DNA of 26,879 nt from Bordetella parapertussis. GTDB lineage: Bacteria; Pseudomonadota; Gammaproteobacteria; Burkholderiales; Burkholderiaceae_C. The notes beneath the pieces are model-generated. The model was not told where the DNA came from. It searched no databases and saw nothing but the letters and a program-made list of their open reading frames with translations. The position numbers and the translations under genes are program-made. Shown here one piece after another: positions 18,422 to 24,955 of the stretch (position 1 is the stretch's first letter; each line of letters begins with the position of its first letter). Location: contig CAMDCZ010000031.1 in NCBI GenBank assembly GCA_945890735.1, forward strand, positions 1 to 26,879, given 5' to 3'.

Positions 18422-19335
18422 AGGCTGATCTCCATGCCGTCATGCGCCACCTCGATGCCGTGGGCAGTCAAGGTCTGGCGCTGGGGGCTTTGTTCGTCCA
18501 AGATGGGGTTGGTGTTGTTGATATGGATCAAGACCTTGCGCACGGACGAAGGCAGCTTGTCCAACCATTCAATCATGCCGTCCGGGCCACTTTGCGGCAT
18601 GTGCCCCATGGACCGGGATGTTTTTTTCGATGCACCCAACGCGATCATTTCGTCATCGGTCCACAAGGTGCCATCCACCAGCACGCAATCGCTGGCCTGC
18701 ATGGCTTGCCACACATGGGGCTCCATCTGGCCTAAACCGGGCGCGTAAAACAAACGCTTGCCAGAGGATGTGTCCAGCACACTCAAGCCCACGTTGTCGC
18801 CGGGCTGGGGTTTGTCACGGTGCGGCGAGTAAGGGGGCGCATTGCTCAACAGCGGCAGCGCAGAAAAGTCCAAGCCAGGCAAACCATCGATCGTGAAAGG
18901 CGTGTTCAAGGCCAGCGCATGAAAGTCCACTCCACAGTAATGGTCCAACACCTTGAACAAGGGATTGCCAGTGGTCAGGTCTTCTCGCACCAGCGGGTGG
19001 CACCACAAGGGCAGTTTTTGACGGTGCTCACGCAGCATCAGCAAACCAGTGGTGTGGTCGATTTGCGCGTCCATCAACATCAAGGCTGCAATGCCGGTGT
19101 CTCGCAGGGCTCGGGCAGGCTGCAAGGCAGGAAAGGCTTTGATTTGTTGGAGCACATCGGGTGAAGCGTTAACCAGCAACCAGTCTTGGTTGTTGGCGCT
19201 CACGGCGATCGAAGATTGGGTACGGGGGCGGTGATGGGGGCTGCCAGAACGGACGGCGCTGCACTGGGGGCAGTTGCAATTCCACTGCGGGAAACCACCG
19301 CCTGCTGCTGAGCCCAACACATGAATGTTCACCAT
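18418..19335 (-). CDS. pqqB: PQQ biosynthesis protein PqqB (metallo-beta-lactamase fold)
   Basis: A metal-dependent hydroxylase that acts on the cross-linked Glu-Tyr intermediate before PqqC in PQQ synthesis. It has 305 residues. The N-terminal HVLGSAAGGGFPQWNCNCPQC carries the family's structural zinc knuckle (CxCxxC). DAQIDHTTGLLMLREH is the degenerate metallo-beta-lactamase motif, and HINNTNPILDEQSPQR is the conserved C-terminal PqqB signature. I chose the ATG at 19335; an adjacent TTG codon lies upstream. It begins only 14 bases after a strong terminator-like hairpin, so its transcription must depend on incomplete termination or on initiation inside the short gap. GAAGTGG is the only ribosome-binding-like sequence. 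Confidence 0.95.
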   Translation of the reverse strand: MVNIHVLGSAAGGGFPQWNCNCPQCSAVRSGSPHHRPRTQSSIAVSANNQDWLLVNASPDVLQQIKAFPALQPARALRDTGIAALMLMDAQIDHTTGLLMLREHRQKLPLWCHPLVREDLTTGNPLFKVLDHYCGVDFHALALNTPFTIDGLPGLDFSALPLLSNAPPYSPHRDKPQPGDNVGLSVLDTSSGKRLFYAPGLGQMEPHVWQAMQASDCVLVDGTLWTDDEMIALGASKKTSRSMGHMPQSGPDGMIEWLDKLPSSVRKVLIHINNTNPILDEQSPQRQTLTAHGIEVAHDGMEISL

Positions 19336-19348
19336 CAACCCACTTCAG

Positions 19349-19371
19349 AAAAAAAACCGCGCCAAGCGCGG
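19349..19371 (-). terminator. Intrinsic terminator between pqqA and pqqB
   Basis: On the minus strand CCGCGC-TTG-GCGCGG is followed at once by eight T residues: a 6-bp GC-only stem, a 3-base loop and a perfect U-tract. It lies 14 bases before the pqqB ATG. Its position suggests attenuation, so that the pqqA peptide is made in excess over the enzymes. Confidence 0.85.
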
Positions 19372-19389
19372 ACATCAAACAGGGAAAAG

Positions 19390-19417
19390 TTGTCTGTCGG
19401 GAAGTCCCGACAGACAA
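19390..19417 (-). terminator. Strong 12-bp hairpin just after pqqA
   Basis: TTGTCTGTCGGG (19390-19401) and CCCGACAGACAA (19406-19417) form a perfect 12-bp stem with a 4-base loop. It begins 8 bases after the pqqA stop on the minus strand. The sequence following it is CTTTTCCC, only a weak U-tract, so it may act as a 3' stabiliser of the pqqA message, as a pause, or as a partial terminator working with the second hairpin. Confidence 0.75.
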
Positions 19418-19425
19418 AGCTGGTT

Positions 19426-19500
19426 TCAGCGGTTAGCGATGTACATGGTGATTTCAAAGCCGAAACGCATGTCGCTTGCTGCAGGTGTTTGCCATTTCAT
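19426..19500 (-). CDS. pqqA: PQQ precursor peptide PqqA
   Basis: A ribosomally made 24-residue precursor peptide whose Glu and Tyr side chains become the PQQ skeleton. It starts MKWQTP and ends FGFEITMYIANR. The crosslinked pair is Glu16 and Tyr20 in the conserved E-x3-Y spacing, with the family's C-terminal YI(A/S)NR. A good ribosome binding site (GGAGA) sits 6 bases before the ATG. The gene is shorter than most gene-calling cut-offs and is easily missed. It heads the pqqABCDE unit but is separated from pqqB by 90 bases holding two hairpins. Before use, the peptide must be cyclised by PqqE with PqqD and then released by a protease; no pqqF is seen here. Confidence 0.95.
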   Translation of the reverse strand: MKWQTPAASDMRFGFEITMYIANR

Positions 19501-19506
19501 GGTGTA

Positions 19507-19511
19507 TCTCC
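19507..19511 (-). promoter_or_regulatory. Ribosome binding site of pqqA
   Basis: GGAGA on the minus strand, 6 bases before the pqqA ATG. It is the best Shine-Dalgarno match in the pqq cluster and fixes the start of this very short gene. pqqB has only a weak site, which agrees with PqqA being made in excess. Confidence 0.8.
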
Positions 19512-19543
19512 AAATAAAAAATTGCCGCGGGTTGCGGTTGATT

Positions 19544-19566
19544 GTGTTCGAAGCCATTCCGAACAC
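19544..19566. promoter_or_regulatory. Perfect inverted repeat upstream of pqqA, possible operator
   Basis: GTGTTCG (19544-19550) and CGAACAC (19560-19566) are perfect 7-base arms around a 9-base spacer (AAGCCATTC). The repeat lies about 44-66 bases upstream of the pqqA start, in the 214-base divergent region between pqqA and the hydrolase gene. The size and symmetry suit a dimeric regulator such as the NarL-type regulator encoded at 22043-22690; that pairing is inference. I could not assign confident -35/-10 boxes in either direction. Confidence 0.45.
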
Positions 19567-19579
19567 AGGACGTACTGTG
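19564..19579. promoter_or_regulatory. Second overlapping inverted repeat CACAG-N6-CTGTG
   Basis: CACAG (19564-19568) and CTGTG (19575-19579) flank GACGTA. It shares three bases with the GTGTTCG repeat. Five-base arms are short enough to occur by chance, so this is only a candidate half of a composite regulatory site. Between it and the hydrolase start at 19715 I see no further clear element. Confidence 0.2.
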
Positions 19580-19714
19580 CCTGCCAAGCCCGACGCGCAC
19601 CATCCGCAAAGCATGGAATCTGACCTCATGATTTTCTGCATACTGACCTAGGGTTTCTACGCGAAGAGCTTACTGCGCAAGCAACGCACTGACAATGCGA
19701 CTAGCATTCAAGCC

Positions 19715-20689
19715 ATGTCCAAAGACGCCGACCCTGCCCTCTACCCCGCCTGTGAGCCCTTTGCGCACGGGTTTTTGCCCGAGATGGCAGGTCACCAGGT
19801 GTATTTCGAGCAATGCGGGCACGCCCAGGGTGTGCCGATTCTCTTTTTGCATGGCGGCCCAGGCGGCGGATGCAACCCCCAGCACCGCCAACTGTTCCAT
19901 CCCCAGACCACCCATGCCGTGTTGTTCGATCAGCGTGCCTGTGGGCGTTCACTGGCTGACCAAGCATTGCACGCCAACACAACGACAGACTTGATCATCG
20001 ACATCGAGCGGCTGCGTTTGCAGCTGGGCATCCCTGCCTGGCTGGTCGTTGGCGGTTCATGGGGCGGCGGCTTGGCGTTGGCCTATGCCAGTGCGCATCC
20101 CCGCGCATGCTTGGGTTTGGTATTGCGCGGCGTCTTCTTGTCTCGTCCCAGCGATTTGCACTGGTTTTTCCAAGATGCCCGCCAATGCTTGCCAGACGCC
20201 TGGGCTGACTTGGCGGCAACCGTGCCCCTTGACCACCGCGAGGACATCGGCAACTACCTTTACGCACAGTTGCAGCAGTCTTCCGAGGCAAGCGCTGTGC
20301 CCCTGGCCCAAGCTTGGCAGGCATGGGAGAACGCCTTGACCCAACGCAGCTACACCGCTTCAGCCCCTGCCAGCCTGAGCGCAGCCGCCAACACCACATT
20401 GCTCGCCAAATACCGTTTGCAAAGCCATTACCTGCGCAACGGTTGTTTTTTTCCACCTGATGGCCTCTTGCCGCACTTGCAAAGTTTGCGCGACATCCCC
20501 ATCCAGCTTTTGCATGGTCGCCTGGATTGGATTTGCCGCCCGACATCCGCCTGGGCAGTTCACCAAGCCTTGCCGCACAGTCGCTTGCAATGGATAGACC
20601 ACGCAGGCCACAGCCTGTTCGAACCGGGCATGACAGCCGCTGTGGTGCATGCCATCGATGCCATGGTGAACACGATCAGGAGCGCATGA
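19715..20689 (+). CDS. Proline iminopeptidase-like alpha/beta hydrolase (S33)
   Basis: A 324-residue protein that resembles prolyl aminopeptidases, which remove N-terminal proline from peptides. HGGPGGG (46-52, oxyanion region), DQR.CGRS (72-79), and the nucleophile elbow GGSWGG with Ser115 are diagnostic of the Pip subfamily. Asp271 (GRLDW) and His299 (DHAGHS) complete the triad. There is no signal peptide, so it is probably cytoplasmic. No clear Shine-Dalgarno site precedes the ATG at 19715. It is transcribed away from pqqA and its end nearly touches the sensor kinase gene, so it heads a hydrolase-kinase-regulator operon. A peptidase role in PqqA maturation is possible but unproven; it may be a housekeeping peptidase. 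Confidence 0.85.
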   Translation: MSKDADPALYPACEPFAHGFLPEMAGHQVYFEQCGHAQGVPILFLHGGPGGGCNPQHRQLFHPQTTHAVLFDQRACGRSLADQALHANTTTDLIIDIERLRLQLGIPAWLVVGGSWGGGLALAYASAHPRACLGLVLRGVFLSRPSDLHWFFQDARQCLPDAWADLAATVPLDHREDIGNYLYAQLQQSSEASAVPLAQAWQAWENALTQRSYTASAPASLSAAANTTLLAKYRLQSHYLRNGCFFPPDGLLPHLQSLRDIPIQLLHGRLDWICRPTSAWAVHQALPHSRLQWIDHAGHSLFEPGMTAAVVHAIDAMVNTIRSA

Positions 20690-20691
20690 GC

Positions 20692-22050
20692 ATGTCTTTG
20701 CGACTTCAAATCAACCTGATCATTGGCCTGTTGTTGGCAGCCTTTGCCTCACTCTTGATTGGCCTGCAAATCGAAGACACGCGCCGCAGTGTGCGCGAGG
20801 AAATGGACGGCGCGAGCATGGTGGCGACCCAACTGCTCTCGCGGGTGCAGGCCAACACCAGCAGCGCATCTTTGGCAGACATGGCGCGGTTTTTGGTGTC
20901 GGTCGGTCGCATTCGCGCCCACGAAATTGAACTGCAGGATGAACAAGGCCTGGTGCTCTACCACTCGCCGCCGCCTGTCTACAAAGCAGGTCGGGACGCG
21001 CCTGCTTGGTACAGCGACATCGTCACGCCACCTGTGACCATGCGGGAAATCCAATTGCGGCAAGGCCGCTTGCTGGTGTGGGCTGATCCATCCCGTGCCG
21101 TCCTCGATGGGTGGGACGACTTTGTACCCATCTTGACCACGGTGCTGATTGGTTTTGTGTTCGGCAATGTCTTGGTGTTTGTGTTGGTTGGACGGGTCTT
21201 GCGCCCGATCCAACAGGTGGTTCAGGGTTTGCAGCACATCAGTGCTGGCAGCTATGCCACCCGACTGCCCCGCATGCCTGGCCAAGAAGCCCAGCAAATG
21301 GGCACGGCATTCAATGCCATGGCGCAATCGGTGCAAGATGGCATTGAAGCGCGGGTCAAAGCCCGCGAGGCTACCCAGGCCCTGGCGCAAAACCGTGAAC
21401 TCACCCAAGTGATTCAAATGCGGATTGAAGAGGTCCGGGGGCAAATTGCGCGTGAATTGCATGACGAACTGGGTCAGCAAGTCACGGCCATCAAAAGTGT
21501 GGGGCTGGCGATTGCCCACCGCGCCAAAGGCGTGGACGCGCAGATCGAGTCGTCGGCCCAGATGGTGGTGTCGTGTGCGGACGCGATTTACGAAGAAGTG
21601 CATCAACTCGTCAGCAAGCTGCGGCCCTTGGCCTTGGACCGCTTTGGGCTGGCCGATGCGCTGCAAGACTTGCTCGAAGAGGCCCGGTCACGGCATCCTG
21701 AGGTAGCCATTCAACTCAAAGTGGAGGCGGCCTTGGACACAGTCACCCAGGCGCTGGCCACCGCCATCTACCGCATCATGCAAGAGTCACTGACCAATGC
21801 ACTGCGCCACGCGCATGCCACCCAAATCGACATGCGGGTTGCCGTGCAAGCAGACCAACTGACCTTGGAAGTCACCGACAACGGTTTGGGGCCAGCACCC
21901 AATTGGGCTGAATCAGGCCACTTTGGCGTGATTGGTATGCGCGAGCGGGCACAAGGCTTGGGTGGCGAGTTGCACTTTGAAGCCTTGGTGCCATCGGGTG
22001 TGCGGGTGCATGCCGTTTTGCCACTGAGCCAAAATACACCGCATGACTAA
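20692..22050 (+). CDS. LapD/MoxY-type sensor histidine kinase
   Basis: An inner-membrane sensor kinase of 452 residues. The first membrane helix (about residues 8-25) and second (about 146-168) enclose a periplasmic domain of about 120 residues resembling the LapD/MoxY N-terminal domain, with LYHSPPPVY and a WADPS segment. A HAMP linker follows (RVLRPIQQVVQGLQHISAGSY). The NarL-partner type dimerisation motif is RELHDELGQQ (His at about 257), and the ATPase N-box is QESLTNALRHAH, then DNGLG and GVIGMRERA. AGGAG lies 9 bases before the ATG at 20692 and 3 before an in-frame ATG at 20686, so I prefer 20692. MoxY is known as a kinase for methanol oxidation in Paracoccus, which fits the adjacent pqq genes. 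Confidence 0.88.
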   Translation: MSLRLQINLIIGLLLAAFASLLIGLQIEDTRRSVREEMDGASMVATQLLSRVQANTSSASLADMARFLVSVGRIRAHEIELQDEQGLVLYHSPPPVYKAGRDAPAWYSDIVTPPVTMREIQLRQGRLLVWADPSRAVLDGWDDFVPILTTVLIGFVFGNVLVFVLVGRVLRPIQQVVQGLQHISAGSYATRLPRMPGQEAQQMGTAFNAMAQSVQDGIEARVKAREATQALAQNRELTQVIQMRIEEVRGQIARELHDELGQQVTAIKSVGLAIAHRAKGVDAQIESSAQMVVSCADAIYEEVHQLVSKLRPLALDRFGLADALQDLLEEARSRHPEVAIQLKVEAALDTVTQALATAIYRIMQESLTNALRHAHATQIDMRVAVQADQLTLEVTDNGLGPAPNWAESGHFGVIGMRERAQGLGGELHFEALVPSGVRVHAVLPLSQNTPHD

Positions 22051-22690
22051 ATTGAAACTCATGTTGGTCGATGACCATGCGGTTGTGCGTGGCGGCTTCA
22101 AGGTCTTGCTGCAAACCTGGGAGGATGTCGAGGTGGTGGCTGAGGCCGCCAGTGGCGAAGAAGCGTTGCAACGCTATGAGCAACACCACCCCGATGTGGT
22201 GGTGATGGACATTGCCATGGCTGGCATGGGAGGCATTGAAGCGATCAAACGTTTGTTGGCCAAGGACCCACAGGTTCGCATCCTGTCCTTGTCCGCCCAT
22301 GAAGACACCAGTTACTCCAAAAGGGCGTTACAAGCCGGGGCCTTGGGTTATTTGTCCAAACGCACTGCCCCTGAGGTGCTGATCGATGCGATACGCATGG
22401 TGGGCCAAAAAAAGCGCTTCATTGACCCGGTCATCGCGCAGCGCATGGCCATGCAAGACCTGGATGGAGATGAAAGCCCGATAGAAAAACTCTCCCCCAG
22501 AGAGTTTGAGGTGTTCGTGCAATTGGCGCGTGGTCAATCCGTGATGCAAATTTCTGAGACCCTCAATTTATCCTCGTCCACGGTGGGCACCCATCTCTAC
22601 AAAATCAAACAGAAATTGCAACTGGCCAACCAGTCTGAAATCACCTTGCTGGCCATGCGCCATGGCTTGTTGGATTCGGGCAATGCCTGA
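22043..22690 (+). CDS. NarL/FixJ-family response regulator (MoxX-like)
   Basis: A two-domain transcription regulator of 215 residues. The receiver domain has the acidic pair Asp10/Asp11, phospho-acceptor Asp56 (VVVMDIAMAGMGG) and Lys106. The C-terminal LuxR-type helix-turn-helix starts at LSPREFEVFVQLARGQSVMQISETLNLSSSTVGTHLYKIKQKL (about residues 150-192). It overlaps the kinase gene by 8 bases, so the two are almost certainly a cognate pair. The ribosome binding site is poor, consistent with coupled translation. Likely targets are the divergent pqqA promoter or PQQ-dependent dehydrogenase genes elsewhere; this is inferred from MoxX and ExaE-like regulators. Its stop lies 5 bases from the convergent kinase gene. 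Confidence 0.9.
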   Translation: MTKLKLMLVDDHAVVRGGFKVLLQTWEDVEVVAEAASGEEALQRYEQHHPDVVVMDIAMAGMGGIEAIKRLLAKDPQVRILSLSAHEDTSYSKRALQAGALGYLSKRTAPEVLIDAIRMVGQKKRFIDPVIAQRMAMQDLDGDESPIEKLSPREFEVFVQLARGQSVMQISETLNLSSSTVGTHLYKIKQKLQLANQSEITLLAMRHGLLDSGNA

Positions 22691-22695
22691 GTGCC

Positions 22696-24099
22696 TCAGT
22701 CAACCCAGGTCTCGGGCGGCACCAAGGGCGCTTTGATGGTGACATGCACCACTTGTTTGTCATCTGCACGCAAGGTCATGCGGCCATGGTGCAAATGCAC
22801 AATCTCGATGCACAAACTCAAACCCAGGCCATGCCCATCGACATGGCGGGTGTGCGCTGAATCGCCACGGTAAAAACGCTCAAACGCTCTGCCAGACAGG
22901 TCTTGCACCACCCCCTGAGTGGGGTTGGAAATGACCAGCTCAAATGCATCTGCAACACGGTGCAATTTGAAATCGAGCCAGCCATTGGGCAAGTTGTAAT
23001 GCATGGCATTGCTGAAAATATTTTGAATCAATTGATTGACCAAGCCTTTGTCACATCGCCAAATGATGTTGGGCTCCATATCCGTGGTGACCGTCAAATG
23101 CGGTTGAAGGACTTTGGCATCTGCAACGAATTCGTTGAGCAGGTCACTGAGGTTGAGGTCGGCCCATTCCAGCTTGATGCTGTTGGCATCCGCCTTGGAC
23201 AGCAGCAGCAATTTCTCAGTGATGTCAATCAGCCTCTCTATTTCCTCACCCATCAAGCGCATCCGAATTTGCGCCTCTGAGCCAGCCGGCAGCTGCGCAA
23301 TGCCCAGTTCGATGTGGCCGCGCAAAATCGTCAGCGGTGTACGCAACTCGTGGGAGGCATCAGCCGCGAAACGCTGCGACTGCAAAAAACTGTTGTGTAA
23401 ACGGCCGCGCAATTCGTCAAACACCGCGGTGAACTTTTCGAACTCCCTGTAATCGCTGACAACCGCCAAGGGCTCGCTGAGGTTTTTCGAGGAGAGCTTG
23501 CCCAAGGTGCTTTCGATATCCGTCAAGGGCTTGAGCATGATTTTGCTCATGAACCAACTGACCAACAACATCATGAGCAAAATGATCGGAAAGACATACA
23601 ACATCACCCGATTGCGTATGCCCCATAACTCTTCGACGAACGCATCCATGACTGCCTGACTGACCATCAACACACGGCCTGTCTGGATTTGACGAACAGC
23701 ATGCCAGTCTTGCTGCTGCCAAACAAACGCCGATGCCTCAAAGCCCTTGAACACAGGATCGGCAATGGGCCCCCAATGCGAGGATGCAGCACGCGACTGC
23801 GCACACACATCCGCACCATGGATACCCGACGCCTGCTCCTGGGCGGGACAAAACACATAACTCTGAGGCAGGCTCTCCATCCAAGAGGAGGCCCGAACAT
23901 CCTGCGAACAAGCGTGGGCACCGATGCCATTTTCAAACTCACCGCCACAGTGCCAAAGCACCTTGACCATGCCCATCTCAATGCGCTCATGAACATAGCT
24001 GTTGGCAATGTGTTGGCTGAAGAACCGGTTGAGCATGGTGACGAACAAAATACACAGGAGAAACAAGAAGATCAGTCTCAGCCGGAAAGACTTTTTCAT
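22696..24099 (-). CDS. Sensor histidine kinase with cysteine-rich periplasmic domain
   Basis: A 467-residue inner-membrane kinase. Membrane helices lie at about residues 7-25 and 165-185. Between them is a domain I do not recognise, with Cys51, Cys64, Cys84 and Cys99 and nearby His50, His62 and His94. Then come a HAMP region (SKIMLKPLTDIESTLGKL), the HisKA box FAADASHELRTPLTILRGH (His250), and the ATPase N-box LVNQLIQNIFSNAMHY, then FERFYRGDSAHT and GHGLGLSLCIEIV. It is therefore a complete OmpR-partner kinase. GGAAGG lies 6 bases before the ATG, and the start overlaps the regulator stop by 4 bases. The signal is unknown; the cysteines suggest metal or redox sensing. Confidence 0.92.
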   Translation of the reverse strand: MKKSFRLRLIFLFLLCILFVTMLNRFFSQHIANSYVHERIEMGMVKVLWHCGGEFENGIGAHACSQDVRASSWMESLPQSYVFCPAQEQASGIHGADVCAQSRAASSHWGPIADPVFKGFEASAFVWQQQDWHAVRQIQTGRVLMVSQAVMDAFVEELWGIRNRVMLYVFPIILLMMLLVSWFMSKIMLKPLTDIESTLGKLSSKNLSEPLAVVSDYREFEKFTAVFDELRGRLHNSFLQSQRFAADASHELRTPLTILRGHIELGIAQLPAGSEAQIRMRLMGEEIERLIDITEKLLLLSKADANSIKLEWADLNLSDLLNEFVADAKVLQPHLTVTTDMEPNIIWRCDKGLVNQLIQNIFSNAMHYNLPNGWLDFKLHRVADAFELVISNPTQGVVQDLSGRAFERFYRGDSAHTRHVDGHGLGLSLCIEIVHLHHGRMTLRADDKQVVHVTIKAPLVPPETWVD

Positions 24100-24785
24100 G
24101 CCACGCCTTCCAGGCTGATGCGGTAACCAACACCTCGAATGGATTGGATGGGGAAAACCAAGCCATTGGCTTTATCGGGCATCAATTTCTTGCGAATACG
24201 CTGCACACAGACATCAACGACATTGGTCTGGGGGTCAAAGTTGAAATGCCAGACATGCATCAGGATTTGTTTGCGCGAAAAAATATAGCCCGGACTGCGC
24301 ATCAAGTAGTCCAACAACATGAATTCACGCTGGCTCAACACCGCGCTTTTCGCCAACCACTGCACTTTGCGGGTGACCCGGTTGAGGGTGACACCCGCCA
24401 CAGCCACCACATCCTCATTGCGACCCGGGTGTCTGTCCAGCAAGGCACGGATGCGTGCAATGAGCTCTTCCATGAAAAACGGCTTGGCCAAGTAGTCATT
24501 GGCACCCATGTCAAAGCCGCGCAAGCGGTCTGGTAGATCCGCCTTGGCGCTCAAGACAATGGTGGGGGTGAGGATGCCAGTGCTGCGGACTTGCCGCAAC
24601 AATTCATAGCCGTCCATGCCAGGTAGCATGATGTCCAATACGATCAGATCATGGTTGGCTTGCAGTGCCGCTTGCAGCCCGTTCACACCGTTGTCCAAGT
24701 GATCCACCTGCATGCCTGCTGCGAGCAGCCCTTGAGTCACAAAGGATGCGATTTTGGGTTCATCTTCAATCAGCAAGATATGCAT
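24096..24785 (-). CDS. OmpR/PhoB-family response regulator
   Basis: A 229-residue regulator. The receiver has Glu7-Asp8-Glu9, phospho-acceptor Asp51 (IVLDIMLPGMDG), Ser79 and Lys101 (YLAKPFF). The winged-helix output domain shows LSQREFMLLDYLMRSPGYIFSR and the recognition region NFDPQTNVVDVCVQRIRKKL, ending in IRGVGYRI. The output sequence is closest in style to the CusR/CopR-like group, but I would not assign copper. The ATG at 24785 starts MHILLIEDE, with AGGG 9 bases upstream. Only 25 bases separate it from the 3' end of tRNA-Ser on the same strand, leaving little room for its own promoter unless that lies within the tRNA gene. Confidence 0.94.
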   Translation of the reverse strand: MHILLIEDEPKIASFVTQGLLAAGMQVDHLDNGVNGLQAALQANHDLIVLDIMLPGMDGYELLRQVRSTGILTPTIVLSAKADLPDRLRGFDMGANDYLAKPFFMEELIARIRALLDRHPGRNEDVVAVAGVTLNRVTRKVQWLAKSAVLSQREFMLLDYLMRSPGYIFSRKQILMHVWHFNFDPQTNVVDVCVQRIRKKLMPDKANGLVFPIQSIRGVGYRISLEGVA

Positions 24786-24810
24786 GCTTGAATACCCTGA
24801 ATGCATGGTT

Positions 24811-24898
24811 TGGCGGAAGCGGTGAGATTCGAACTCACGAACGGTTGCCCGTTGCCGGTTTTCAAGACCGGTGCAATCGACCACTCTGCCACGCTTCC
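24811..24898 (-). tRNA. tRNA-Ser(UGA)
   Basis: A complete class II tRNA on the minus strand. Acceptor arm GGAAGCG pairs with CGCTTCC, followed by discriminator G and an encoded CCA (24811-24813). The anticodon stem CCGGT/ACCGG holds the loop CTTGAAA with anticodon TGA (24862-24864), reading UCA and related serine codons. The long variable arm AACGG-GCAA-CCGTT is typical of tRNA-Ser. The T arm is GTGAG-TTCGAAT-CTCAC. It lies 29 bases after hemW. Confidence 0.98.
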
Positions 24899-24923
24899 AT
24901 TACGTGTGTGTCTAAGCGGGGTA

Positions 24924-24955
24924 GATTCTAACCAGCTAAAAAGAGGGTTTGTAAA
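24924..24955 (-). promoter_or_regulatory. Probable promoter of tRNA-Ser
   Basis: A near-consensus -10 box TAGAAT (24924-24929) is followed by a GC-rich discriminator CTACCCCGC, a mark of stable-RNA promoters under stringent control. A TTTACA (24950-24955) could be the -35 box, but the 20-base spacer is longer than ideal. The promoter overlaps the end of hemW. With no terminator after the tRNA, it may also drive the downstream regulator and kinase. Confidence 0.45.

Noticed and set aside
19694..19708. AATGC-GACTA-GCATT inverted repeat just before the hydrolase start codon
   Set aside because: Five-base arms are too short to separate from chance, and the stem would be too weak to block a ribosome.
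24811..24898. tRNA-Ser as an integration site of a genomic island carrying the neighbouring two-component system
   Set aside because: No integrase and no visible repeat of the tRNA 3' end at the far edge (around 22690-22700), where the genes leave only 5 bases.
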